Assembly (NCBI RefSeq): GCF_963678165.1
Contig: NZ_OY782755.1
Span: forward strand, 1,860,001 to 1,924,000
Origin: an uncultured Acetobacteroides sp.
Lineage (GTDB): Bacteria; Bacteroidota; Bacteroidia; Bacteroidales; ZOR0009
Direction of reading: 5' to 3'
Length of the DNA stretch: 64,000 nucleotides
The position numbers and the translations under genes are program-made. The notes beneath the pieces were generated by a model. The model saw only the letters and a list, made by a program, of their open reading frames with translations. It had not been told where the DNA came from and made no database searches. The stretch's first letter is position 1. Each line of letters begins with the position of its first letter. Positions 37,786 through 45,985 of the stretch are shown here, piece by piece.

Positions 37786-40113
37786 TTAAAACTTAAAGTT
37801 ATAGGTTACTGATGGAATAATCGGGAACATCACCATTTTGTAGGTTTTGATCTTCGTTTGATCCTTCTCGTCGGTTTCGAAGTACACCGAGTAGGCGTTG
37901 CCCCTGTTGTAGGCGTTGTACACGGCAAAGTTCCACTCGCTCTCCCAGCGTTGGCCGGGCTTGCGCTTGTTCTTGATGGTAAGCGACAGGTCCAGGCGGT
38001 GGTAGTCGGGCAGGCGCGAAGCGTTCTTATCGCCGTAGATGGGCAGGTTCATGTTGCCGTAGCCGAAGCGCATCGTTGGGTAGGTGATGGGCGTTCCGCT
38101 GTAGTACGTCCACGACGAGGTCAGCTCGGCGCGCTTGGTAAGCTTGTAGGAGAGCGTTACGTTCAGGTTGTTGGGGTGGTCGTAGTTGGCCTTGTACGAC
38201 TTGCCCTGGTTGATGTCGGCGAACTTGCGGGTAGCCTTCGACAGCGTGTAGCTAACCCATCCGGTAAGGTTGCCGGTATTCTTGCGGGCGAATATCTCCA
38301 CCCCGTACGACTGAGCCTTTCCGAAGCGCAGCTCCTTTTCGAGCTGGTTGTTCAGCAGCAGGTCGGCGTTATCCTTAAAGTCGATCTGGTTTTGCATCCA
38401 CTTGTAGAAGCCTTCAACCGACAGCTCGTAGGCGTTCTCGTCGAAGTTGCGGAAGTAGCCCAAGCCCACCTGGTCGGAAACCTGCGGCTTCACGTAGGCC
38501 GATGCGGAGAACCATACATCCAGCGGCGAGCCGGCTGCCGAGTTCGAGGCCAGCTGCAGGTACTGGCGCGTGCGGCTGTAGGCCGCCTTTATCGACGAGG
38601 TCTCGTCGAGGCGGTAGTTGGCGCTAAAGCGGGGCTCCAGCCCAAACGACGAGTGGTAGATGCTCCCCTTGCCGTGCGATACGGTATCGGTTACCTCGAA
38701 GCTCTTGTTGATGGTGTAGGTCGATCCTGGGCCCATGTTGTGGAACGACGATAGGCGTAACCCGTAGATAAGCGTTAGCTTCTCGCCGAGCTTCTGCTCG
38801 TCCTGCAGGTAAACCGCATTTTCGATGGCGCGGCTGTCGGTGGTCTGGAAGTCGCTCTTCTTGCCATCCACCTTAAACATGCCGGGTTGGATGAAGTGCA
38901 GCGTGCTGGCCAAGCCAAACTTGATGGTGTTGTTAGCCCCTTGGTAGAGCGTAAAGTCGTACTTCAGCCCAACATCCTCGAGGTTGGAGCGCCACTTAAA
39001 GGTTGGCTTGGCGTTCGAGTTGCCGAGGTTGTACTGGTAGTTGGAGTAGATAAGGGTAAGGTTAGAGAACAGCTTGCTGCTGAAAACGTGGTTCCAGCGG
39101 GTGGTTACCGTGGCGTTTCCCCAGCTGAACGAGAAGTCTTTCCCAAAGCCGGCAAAGTCGCGGCCGAAGTAGGCCGAAACGAACACCCGGTTGTTGGCGT
39201 TGATGTCGTAGTTGGCCTTGGCGTTTACGTCGTAGAAGTAAAGCTGGTTCTGGCGCATCATCGAGTCCTTGGATAGCTTCAGGAACATGTCGGCATACGT
39301 TCTGCGCGCCGAGATGATGAACGACCCCTTATCCTTCTTGATGGGCCCTTCGACGGTAAGGCGGCTGGAGATAACCCCGATACCCCCGTTAACGTGGTAC
39401 TCCTTTCGGTTGCCATCCTTCATGCGGATGTCTAGCAGCGAGGAAAGCCTTCCGCCGTTTGACGCCGGGATATCGCCCTTGTAGAGCGTTGCATCCTTAA
39501 TGGCATCGGAGTTGAACACCGAGAAGAAGCCCATAAGGTGCGATGCGTTGTAAACGGGAGCCTCATCGAGCAGGATAAGGTTCTGGTCGGTTGATCCTCC
39601 GCGAACGGAGAACCCGCTCGATCCCTCGCTGGCCGTTTGAACGCCCGGCATCAGCTGAATCGACTTCATGATGTCCGATTCGCCCATTAGCACGGGTAGC
39701 GTACTCAGCTTGCGGGGGTCAATCTTGGCCATCCCCATTTGGGTGCGGCTTACGTTTTCGTCCTTGCGGGTGCTGGTTACAATAACCTGCTCCATCTGTA
39801 CGTTCTCGCTTTCCAGTTCCTCGTTGAGTACGGTATTGGCGTTGAGGTTAACCTTCTTCTCCGTTCGGTTGTAGCCCACAAATGTGATGGTTACGGTATA
39901 CTCGCCCTTAGGCAGCGATATGGAGTAAAAGCCGTAGGGGTTGGTTACAATTCCCTGTTTAGTTTCTTTGATGTAAACGGTAGCGCCGATGAGCGTCTCC
40001 CCGTTCTTCTTGTCCTTGAGGTAGCCGCTTAGCGTATAGCGGCTTTGCGCGCTTAGTTGCACAGAGGTGCCAATTAGCAGCAGCAGTAAAGAAACGTACC
40101 TAATGTAATACAT
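37786..40113 (-). CDS. TonB-dependent outer-membrane receptor
   Basis: 775 residues. Signal peptide (1-22, ending LSAQS), CNA-B/carboxypeptidase-regulatory-like domain (25-105: LSGYLKDKKNGETLIGATVYIKE), plug domain (about 115-235: GESDIMKSIQLMPGVQTASEGSSGFSVRGGSTDQNLILLDEAPVYNASHLMGFF) and a 22-strand barrel ending MVMFPIIPSVTYNFKF. It should import a ligand using TonB energy; the ligand cannot be read from the sequence. It is co-transcribed with the DUF4249 lipoprotein gene. GC content is higher than in the hydrogenase region. Confidence 0.94.
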   Translation of the reverse strand: MYYIRYVSLLLLLIGTSVQLSAQSRYTLSGYLKDKKNGETLIGATVYIKETKQGIVTNPYGFYSISLPKGEYTVTITFVGYNRTEKKVNLNANTVLNEELESENVQMEQVIVTSTRKDENVSRTQMGMAKIDPRKLSTLPVLMGESDIMKSIQLMPGVQTASEGSSGFSVRGGSTDQNLILLDEAPVYNASHLMGFFSVFNSDAIKDATLYKGDIPASNGGRLSSLLDIRMKDGNRKEYHVNGGIGVISSRLTVEGPIKKDKGSFIISARRTYADMFLKLSKDSMMRQNQLYFYDVNAKANYDINANNRVFVSAYFGRDFAGFGKDFSFSWGNATVTTRWNHVFSSKLFSNLTLIYSNYQYNLGNSNAKPTFKWRSNLEDVGLKYDFTLYQGANNTIKFGLASTLHFIQPGMFKVDGKKSDFQTTDSRAIENAVYLQDEQKLGEKLTLIYGLRLSSFHNMGPGSTYTINKSFEVTDTVSHGKGSIYHSSFGLEPRFSANYRLDETSSIKAAYSRTRQYLQLASNSAAGSPLDVWFSASAYVKPQVSDQVGLGYFRNFDENAYELSVEGFYKWMQNQIDFKDNADLLLNNQLEKELRFGKAQSYGVEIFARKNTGNLTGWVSYTLSKATRKFADINQGKSYKANYDHPNNLNVTLSYKLTKRAELTSSWTYYSGTPITYPTMRFGYGNMNLPIYGDKNASRLPDYHRLDLSLTIKNKRKPGQRWESEWNFAVYNAYNRGNAYSVYFETDEKDQTKIKTYKMVMFPIIPSVTYNFKF

Positions 40114-40487
40114 GGGTTTGGTTTAAATAGTTATTCTTTTGCAAAGGTTGCATCATTGTTTCCATATCCCAAGAAAATATCGATGAAAGGCAGGAACTAG
40201 GCGATAAACAACCAAGACGCTTGCTGTCGGGGGCGCCATCTGCGCTTGGCGAGGCCAGGTTTGCGCCGATGCATCCCTGTATTGGGTTCGCCGTTTTCCG
40301 GTGGAACCGATACAATCCAGTAGGTGCTTCATCCTCCCTCATGCGAATAGCTTATACCCCTGTAACTCCTCGCGAATAACCCATAGTGCGTGCAGCCTAA
40401 GCTAAGCTGCTCAAAATCTAAATCTAGCCTCTCCCATCTTGCATTATAATTCCTATCTTTCGCCCCAAAAGAAGACTACTTTTCGAG
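40114..40487. other. Divergent intergenic region between the TonB receptor and kdsC
   Basis: 374 bp with no supported gene. It must hold both promoters; I could not assign them. No tandem repeat of the 21-bp type is present here. Confidence 0.55.
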
Positions 40488-41018
40488 ATGGCCAATTTTA
40501 AGCAAGATTTACGTAAGGTAAAGGCGTTTGCCTTTGATGTTGATGGAGTTTTTACCGATGGCTCGGTGTTTATCCATCCCAGCGGCGAGATGCTTCGGGT
40601 TCAAAATACGCGCGATGGTTATGCCGTTCAGCTGGCGGTGAAGCTGGGCTTCCCAGTTGCCATAATTTCCGGTGGAAATGGCGAGTCGATGCGCCCAAGG
40701 TTTAAAAGCCTCGGGGTAACCGATATCTACCTTGGCTCGCACGATAAGATGGACGATTTCACCGATTTCTGCTTTAAGTACGATCTGAAGCCCGAAGAGG
40801 TGCTTTACATGGGCGATGATATCCCCGACATGGCGGTGATGCAGAAGGTGGGTATGCCTACCTGTCCTGCCGACGCTGCTCCCGAGATCAAAGAAATAGC
40901 ACGCTACATCTCCGATTGCCCTGGTGGAAAGGGCTGCGTGCGCGATGTTATCGAGCAGGTACTCCGTCTGAATGGCAAATGGCTAACCAATACTACCTCC
41001 AATGTACAATCTATTTAA
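40488..41018 (+). CDS. kdsC: 3-deoxy-D-manno-octulosonate 8-phosphate phosphatase (KdsC)
   Basis: 176-residue capless HAD phosphatase that frees Kdo from Kdo-8-phosphate for the inner core of lipopolysaccharide. The nucleophile/acid pair is D17/D19 in AFDVDGVFTDGS; the second motif is IISGGNGE, followed by the lysine and the DD motif in YMGDDIPDMAVM. The length and the segment TRDGYAVQLAVKLGF are typical for KdsC. The 3' end overlaps the next gene by 17 bp, so the two are translationally linked. Confidence 0.95.
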   Translation: MANFKQDLRKVKAFAFDVDGVFTDGSVFIHPSGEMLRVQNTRDGYAVQLAVKLGFPVAIISGGNGESMRPRFKSLGVTDIYLGSHDKMDDFTDFCFKYDLKPEEVLYMGDDIPDMAVMQKVGMPTCPADAAPEIKEIARYISDCPGGKGCVRDVIEQVLRLNGKWLTNTTSNVQSI

Positions 41019-41979
41019 GCTAATCCGCCTGAACAACCTGGTGATGATCGCCATCACCCAGTACCTAGTTCGCTTTTGCATCATCGCTCCAATTCTTAAC
41101 ATCAAGGGGCTATCGCTACAGATGTCGGAGTTTTGGTTTGCCATGTTGGTGCTGGCTACGGTGCTGCTTGCTGCCGGAGGGTACGCCATTAACGACTACT
41201 TCGATACCAAAACTGATGCCATAAACAGGCCTAAGCGTGTCTTGGTTGGTAAAAAGTTCACTCGCCAGTTTGCCATTAAGCTGCACTTTACGCTTAGCAC
41301 CATTGGTTCGCTGCTTGGCATTGCAGCATCCTTCTACGTGGGTGCTTGGCACTATGCGCTAATCTTTCCGCTGGTTGGAGGTCTGCTTTGGTTTTACTCT
41401 ACAACCTATAAGGCGCAGCTGCTTATCGGGAACATTATTATTGCGCTAATGGCGGCAATGGTTCCGCTCATTGTGCTGATGTTTGAGTTTGCCCGAATAA
41501 CCAAGACTATCCTTATCGTAATCCAGCAAAATCAGATAAACCTTAATGCCATTGCCTACTGGGTGATTGGATTCTCCTTTTTTGCCTTCATCACCACGTT
41601 TATTCGCGAGGTGGTTAAGGATATGGAGGATTTCGAAGGCGATCTTGAAACCGGTCGCAACACCATCCCTGTGGCTTACGGAATAAAGAGCGCTAAGGTG
41701 GTTGCTGCTATCTGTATTGTTCTTGAGATGGTGTTCATCTACTATATTTACTGGCGATACCTGTCGGTGCTACCTTCCGGCAAGCTCGATTGGCTTTCGT
41801 TGGTATATATCACCATTACCCTTGCCATTCCTTTTGTAGTTCTACTCTTTAGGGTGGTGATGGCAAGTAAGGTCGCTCATTATAAGCTGGCAAGTTTGCT
41901 GGTGAAGCTCATAATGCTTGCAGGCGTGTTTTATACGGGTGTATTCTACATTGTCCTAAACAAGGTATACCAATTCTAA
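41002..41979 (+). CDS. UbiA-family prenyltransferase
   Basis: 325 residues, about 8-9 membrane helices. The two Asp-rich motifs that bind prenyl diphosphate through Mg2+ are present: NDYFDTKTDAINRP (about 66-79) and KDMEDFEGDLETGRNTIP (about 210-227). Bacteroidota homologues are usually annotated as geranylgeranylglycerol-phosphate geranylgeranyltransferase-like; aromatic prenyltransferases of menaquinone or heme pathways share the motifs, and no such partner gene is nearby. It overlaps kdsC by 17 bp, an arrangement often seen in this phylum, and is likely an inner-membrane lipid-related enzyme. Confidence 0.88.
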   Translation: MYNLFKLIRLNNLVMIAITQYLVRFCIIAPILNIKGLSLQMSEFWFAMLVLATVLLAAGGYAINDYFDTKTDAINRPKRVLVGKKFTRQFAIKLHFTLSTIGSLLGIAASFYVGAWHYALIFPLVGGLLWFYSTTYKAQLLIGNIIIALMAAMVPLIVLMFEFARITKTILIVIQQNQINLNAIAYWVIGFSFFAFITTFIREVVKDMEDFEGDLETGRNTIPVAYGIKSAKVVAAICIVLEMVFIYYIYWRYLSVLPSGKLDWLSLVYITITLAIPFVVLLFRVVMASKVAHYKLASLLVKLIMLAGVFYTGVFYIVLNKVYQF

Positions 41980-42099
41980 AGGATTTTTGCGGCTAATTTT
42001 GTTGGGTGCAGGGCGTATTGCTCTGCATCTTTCGGTATGCCGCCTTATTTTTTAATACGGGCTGTAGATGAACAGCCCATTGCTATCGACTAAACTGCT

Positions 42100-43062
42100 A
42101 TGCTTCGTAAAAAGAGGGAACATCCAAAGGAAAAGGCTAAACTGCATCCACGAAATCGGCATCGCGAGCGCTACGACTTTGAGCTGCTGGTGGCAAGCTG
42201 CCCGGAGCTAGCCCCGTTTGTTAGGATCAACGAGTACAACGACCAATCGGTAGACTTCTTTGATCCCGATGCGGTAAAGATGCTCAACAAGGCGCTGCTA
42301 GTGCACTTCTACGACATTAATAGCTGGGATATCCCTCAAGGCTACCTTTGCCCGCCAATACCAGGCCGGGCTGACTACATCCATCATATTGCCGACTTGC
42401 TGGCGAACTGCAATGGGGGAGAGGTGCCGTCTGGAAGTAAGCTTGTGTGCCTAGATGTTGGCGTTGGTGCTAACTGCATTTACCCAATTATTGGGCGTAA
42501 AGAGTATGGCTGGGCGTTTATTGGTGCCGATGTCGATCCCGTCTCTGTAGCTTCGGCTAAAGGCATTGTTTCGCAAAATCCTTGCCTAGAGGGTTGGGTG
42601 GATATCCGGTTGCAGCCTAACGCAAGCAGCTTCTTTCGGGGAATTATTCGTGCTGATGAGCGGGTCGATCTTACCATCTGTAACCCACCTTTTCATGCAT
42701 CGATGGCCGACGCTCAGGCAGGCTCTATTCGCAAGCTGCGAAACTTGGGGAAGAAAGGGGGTGCCAAGCCAACCTTAAACTTTGGAGGGCAGAGCAACGA
42801 GCTGTGGTGCGATGGCGGTGAAGAGCGCTTCGTTCGCAGCATGATAAGTCAGAGCAGGCAGTATGCCTCCTCCTGTTTATGGTTCTCAACCCTAGTCTCG
42901 AAGGAGTCGAATTTGCCTAGCGTATACCATGCACTACGAAAGGTGGAGGCGGTTGAGGTTACTACCATTCCCATGGGGCAGGGTAATAAAATAACGCGTA
43001 TCGTTGCTTGGACATTTCTTTCCCGCGAGCAGCAGCAAAGTTGGGCTGCCGAAAGGTGGTAA
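42100..43062 (+). CDS. rlmF: 23S rRNA (adenine-1618-N6)-methyltransferase RlmF
   Basis: 320 residues. It makes m6A1618 of 23S rRNA. The basic start (KKREHPKEKAKLHPRNRHRERYDF) is typical of RlmF and probably binds RNA. The family segment LVASCPELAPFVRINEYNDQSVDF, the SAM-binding LDVGVGANCIYPIIG (about 122-136) and the catalytic NPPFH (about 198-202) are all present. It stands 120 bp after ubiA and 47 bp before the SMR gene, which may be co-transcribed. Confidence 0.95.
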   Translation: MLRKKREHPKEKAKLHPRNRHRERYDFELLVASCPELAPFVRINEYNDQSVDFFDPDAVKMLNKALLVHFYDINSWDIPQGYLCPPIPGRADYIHHIADLLANCNGGEVPSGSKLVCLDVGVGANCIYPIIGRKEYGWAFIGADVDPVSVASAKGIVSQNPCLEGWVDIRLQPNASSFFRGIIRADERVDLTICNPPFHASMADAQAGSIRKLRNLGKKGGAKPTLNFGGQSNELWCDGGEERFVRSMISQSRQYASSCLWFSTLVSKESNLPSVYHALRKVEAVEVTTIPMGQGNKITRIVAWTFLSREQQQSWAAERW

Positions 43063-43109
43063 GCCGCTAGCATTATGTATAGCAAGCAGACACTAATAAA
43101 TTTAGAACA

Positions 43110-43436
43110 ATGAATTGGCTGATACTTGTAGTTGCCGGACTGTTTGAGGTTGGCTTTGCAACCTGCCTTGGCAAGGCAAACGAAACCGTTGGGCTTATTT
43201 CGAAGCTGTGGTTTGGAGGCTTTTTGCTCTGCCTTTCGCTGAGCATGCTGCTGCTTTTGCAGGCTACCAAAACGCTACCTATAGGAACCGCTTACGGTGT
43301 TTGGACTGGTGTAGGTGCCGTTGGCTCCGTTCTTGTTGGCATCTTCTACTTCAACGAGCCCGCAACCTTTTGGAGGGTGTTTTTCCTAACCACCCTTATC
43401 ATTTCGATAGTTGGGCTGAAGGTTGTATCAAATTAG
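43110..43436 (+). CDS. SMR-family exporter (SugE/Gdx-like)
   Basis: 108 residues with four membrane helices, the normal size for a small multidrug resistance protein working as a dimer. The essential glutamate is E13 in AGLFEVGFA. The helix-3 segment TLPIGTAYGVWTGVGAVGS and the FNEPATFWR loop fit the SugE/Gdx branch, whose members export guanidinium. The 47-bp gap to rlmF is too short for a guanidine-I riboswitch and shows no guanidine-II hairpins, so its control differs from classical Gdx genes. Substrate is therefore uncertain. Confidence 0.9.
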   Translation: MNWLILVVAGLFEVGFATCLGKANETVGLISKLWFGGFLLCLSLSMLLLLQATKTLPIGTAYGVWTGVGAVGSVLVGIFYFNEPATFWRVFFLTTLIISIVGLKVVSN

Positions 43437-43468
43437 GTCGTCAGTAATTTTGCATAGGTAAGACTAAA

Positions 43469-43509
43469 TAGAAAGCCCGCAGAGCCGCTGCTACTTGGCG
43501 GGCTTTCTA
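43469..43509 (+). terminator. Terminator after the SMR gene
   Basis: TAGAAAGCCCGC and GCGGGCTTTCTA form a perfect 12-bp stem with a 17-nt loop, 32 bp past the stop. The rest of the 320-bp gap to the next gene holds only that gene's own terminator. Confidence 0.85.
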
Positions 43510-43695
43510 GCAGATGGCTATGAACGTGTATTGTATGTTTTTTTTGTGTTGTTATATTCGATAAATGGGAATGCTTACTCTATAAATCAACCTCTCTATT
43601 ATTATGCATTCGCGCTGCAACCAAGTGTAATGAGTAGTAAGCCATATGACATGGTGTAACCCCAATTTTTCCGATCATCCTTTTTCCCGATTTGC

Positions 43696-43718
43696 AAAAA
43701 AAGCACCCCTAAGGGTGC
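43696..43718 (-). terminator. Terminator of the FN3-like gene
   Basis: GCACCC-ctaa-GGGTGC followed on the minus strand by seven T residues, 38 bp beyond the stop. Confidence 0.9.
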
Positions 43719-43756
43719 CTTCAAAGAAAATGTTAGCTCATGACACAAAAGGTGCA

Positions 43757-44380
43757 TCACTGCACGAATATTGTAAATATCTCGCTAAGGTTTATCTTTC
43801 CGTTGGTTCCTACGTATCCAGCCCTAACGGCCTGTTGAGTTCCAGGAGTTAGCCCTGTTATGATGGCTGTATGCTTGGTGGATAGAACGTTGTTCCACTC
43901 TTTTATGTTAGCAGATGCTGGCATTGGAGCATGGTAGATGCAGTACACCCTGGTATTCTTCTGTACAGGAACCTCTACAATAATTTCGCCATGAGCCATA
44001 CCTGACTTTAGCTTTAAGCTTGTAGGGGCTGGGAATTCAGGATAGCTTTCGGCCTCTTTGCGAGTTGGAAATCCCGAAGACTTTAAAATCATAAGATTGC
44101 CTTCTGCCTGTTGGTTTACGATCTTGGCAATGGTTGAGGTTGTCTCTAGCAGCTTGGCCCGAGCAATATTCTTTGCGGAATATTCAACCTTGCCCCCGTT
44201 TTCGCACTTCGCCTTTGCGTTGGTTAGCGCAATGATGTCGTTGTTATACGATTCAAGCTGTCCTTCTTTAAAGGTGAAGTACTTATTCCCCTTCAGATTG
44301 CTGTAAGTCGCATTTCCGATGTTAAGCAGCTCGTAATCCGAGCTGTTGTCGAAGAAAGTGTTGATGCTGTTCTTTTCCAT
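43757..44380 (-). CDS. Fibronectin type III-like protein of unknown role
   Basis: 207 residues, no signal peptide or membrane helix. The N-terminal half (1-110) is mainly helical and charged. The C-terminal half (about 118-207) looks like a fibronectin type III fold: PAPTSLKLKSGMAHGEIIVEVP, then the typical TAIITGLTPGTQQAVRAGYVGTNGKINLSEIFTIFV. Similar small proteins occur in many Bacteroidota, often in several copies, but I know no assigned function. It is a single gene with its own terminator; upstream lies repeat array E. Confidence 0.65.
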   Translation of the reverse strand: MEKNSINTFFDNSSDYELLNIGNATYSNLKGNKYFTFKEGQLESYNNDIIALTNAKAKCENGGKVEYSAKNIARAKLLETTSTIAKIVNQQAEGNLMILKSSGFPTRKEAESYPEFPAPTSLKLKSGMAHGEIIVEVPVQKNTRVYCIYHAPMPASANIKEWNNVLSTKHTAIITGLTPGTQQAVRAGYVGTNGKINLSEIFTIFVQ

Positions 44381-45196
44381 ATGCTAATGTTTTTTGAGTT
44401 TATGAAGGCATATTACGGCGACTTTAATTAAACTTCCACTAATACTTTACGATAAAATTTAAAAATAGTTAATTCACGGATGTTTTTTTATTTGGAAATA
44501 GTCAGGCTATAATGCTATGTTGAAGGTGTTATACTTCGAATACCCATTTATGGTAGTTCGTTTTGTTTCCTTTTTGCAGCATAAACGGTTGTTTTTTCTG
44601 AAACAATAGATGTTTCTACGCTGAAAACATTTATTGCTACAGCAAAAACATCTATTGCTGCACAGGAAATAAATATTTCTACGCTAAAAACAATTCTTTC
44701 TTTGCTGGAAACAACTATTTCTTCGTAAGAAACAAATCTTTCTTCGCTGGAAACAACTATTTCTACGTAAAAAACAAATCTTTCTTTGCTGGAAACAACC
44801 ATTTCTACGCTAGAAATATCTCTTAATGGAAGAAGAAAATACCTTAAATATTATAGAAATGGATAATATAGAGTTGATATCTAGGTTTTTATTAATTTAG
44901 AGTGTTGTGTGTAATTGTTTTCTGTCTGTTTGTTGCATCTCCATTCATTAGGTGTCATATTATATTGGTAGAACCATTGTAAGTAGTTGTTCAATCTGTC
45001 TACTTCAACGCTTTCCCTAACTCCAATTATGCTATATTATTACTCCTATATGGTTTATGTTTGCGCTAATATTTACTGTCATACCTTGCTCTACAACAGC
45101 AACCGCTATAGCTATTTTACCTACTTTTGGATGGCTGAAAAAATGGGGGAGAAGTGCAGCCCTATATCAAGGCTTTAACCCGCAAAACAGGATATA
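44381..45196. other. 816-bp divergent gap holding repeat array E
   Basis: No supported gene. It contains array E (44578-44829) and A/T-rich sequence on both sides. A 63-codon frame at 44987-45178 has no family features and poor codon use, so I leave it out. Confidence 0.6.
44578..44829. repeat. Array E: twelve 21-bp tandem repeats in A/T-rich DNA
   Basis: Twelve 21-bp units (44578, 44599, 44620, ... 44809). In the right half two unit types alternate, GCTGGAAACAACTATTTCTWC and GTAARAAACAAATCTTTCTTY, giving a 42-bp superperiod. Most units contain a GAAA-(6 nt)-TTTC dyad. It lies upstream of the FN3-like gene and of maf (divergent). The minus-strand frame through it is open for 84 codons (VVSSEERFVSYEEI-like heptads), but only because the period is a multiple of three. 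Confidence 0.92.
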
Positions 45197-45787
45197 ATGC
45201 AAAAAAACGCAATAGGCGATAAGTTTAATATCATACTGGCTTCTAAGTCACCACGTCGCCGCCAGCTGCTAAGGGATGCTGGTTTCGAGTTTACCCTTGC
45301 CGACAGCTTCGAGGTTGAAGAGGTTTACCCCGATACCCTTGCTGCCGAGGAGGTGGCCGAATACCTCTCCAACCTAAAGGCTGATGCCTACCCCGTAGGC
45401 ATAAAGGGTAACGAGGTACTCATAACCTCCGACACCGTGGTGGTTGCCGATGGCGAGGTAATGGGCAAACCCGCCGACTACGACGATGCCTTTAGAATGA
45501 TACACAAGCTTTTGGGTAAGATGCATAAGGTTATTACGGCTGTTTGCATTCGCTCGGCCTCTAAAAAGCTATCTTTCTCCGACGAGTGCGACGTTTTCTT
45601 CGATGAGCTTTCGGATGAGGAAATAGACTTCTACCTCCGCCACTATAAGCCCTACGATAAGGCTGGCGCCTACGGTATTCAGGAGTGGATAGGCTACATT
45701 GGTATCTCCAGGATCGAAGGCTCCTTCTTCACCGTCATGGGATTCCCTATCCATAGGGTTTACCAGGAGCTGAAGAAAATGGAGTAG
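45197..45787 (+). CDS. maf: Maf-family nucleotide pyrophosphatase
   Basis: 196 residues. Maf enzymes hydrolyse dTTP/UTP or modified nucleotides, acting as house-cleaning pyrophosphatases. The phosphate-binding signature is ILASKSPRRRQLL (13-25), with TSDTVVVADGEVMGKP (about 78-93) holding the catalytic aspartate and DKAGAYGIQEWIG (about 155-167) the closing motif. These match the YhdE/dTTP-UTP group. It ends with VYQELKKM. No partner gene is adjacent; in some relatives maf follows kdsC-ubiA, which lie 3 kb upstream here. Confidence 0.93.
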   Translation: MQKNAIGDKFNIILASKSPRRRQLLRDAGFEFTLADSFEVEEVYPDTLAAEEVAEYLSNLKADAYPVGIKGNEVLITSDTVVVADGEVMGKPADYDDAFRMIHKLLGKMHKVITAVCIRSASKKLSFSDECDVFFDELSDEEIDFYLRHYKPYDKAGAYGIQEWIGYIGISRIEGSFFTVMGFPIHRVYQELKKME

Positions 45788-45985
45788 TTGATCCAAAACA
45801 GATATTCGGAGATACAGAGGGCACAGATATAGGCACAAGACGCAAGTATCAAGACACAAGATGAAGTATGAATAATTTAGTGCCCTTGGTGATATCCTTA
45901 GAGTTCTTTGTGGTAAATATAATCCGTGTAAATCCGTACAATCAGCAAAATCAGCGTTCGAAAACAACAATCAAAAACCATCAAT

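Noticed and set aside
43063..43109. Guanidine riboswitch before the SMR gene
   Set aside because: Only 47 bp are available and no ACGR-loop hairpins are present.
44548..44802. 84-residue heptad-like peptide on the minus strand
   Set aside because: Frame through the 21-bp array E; no start context and no sign of selection on the protein.
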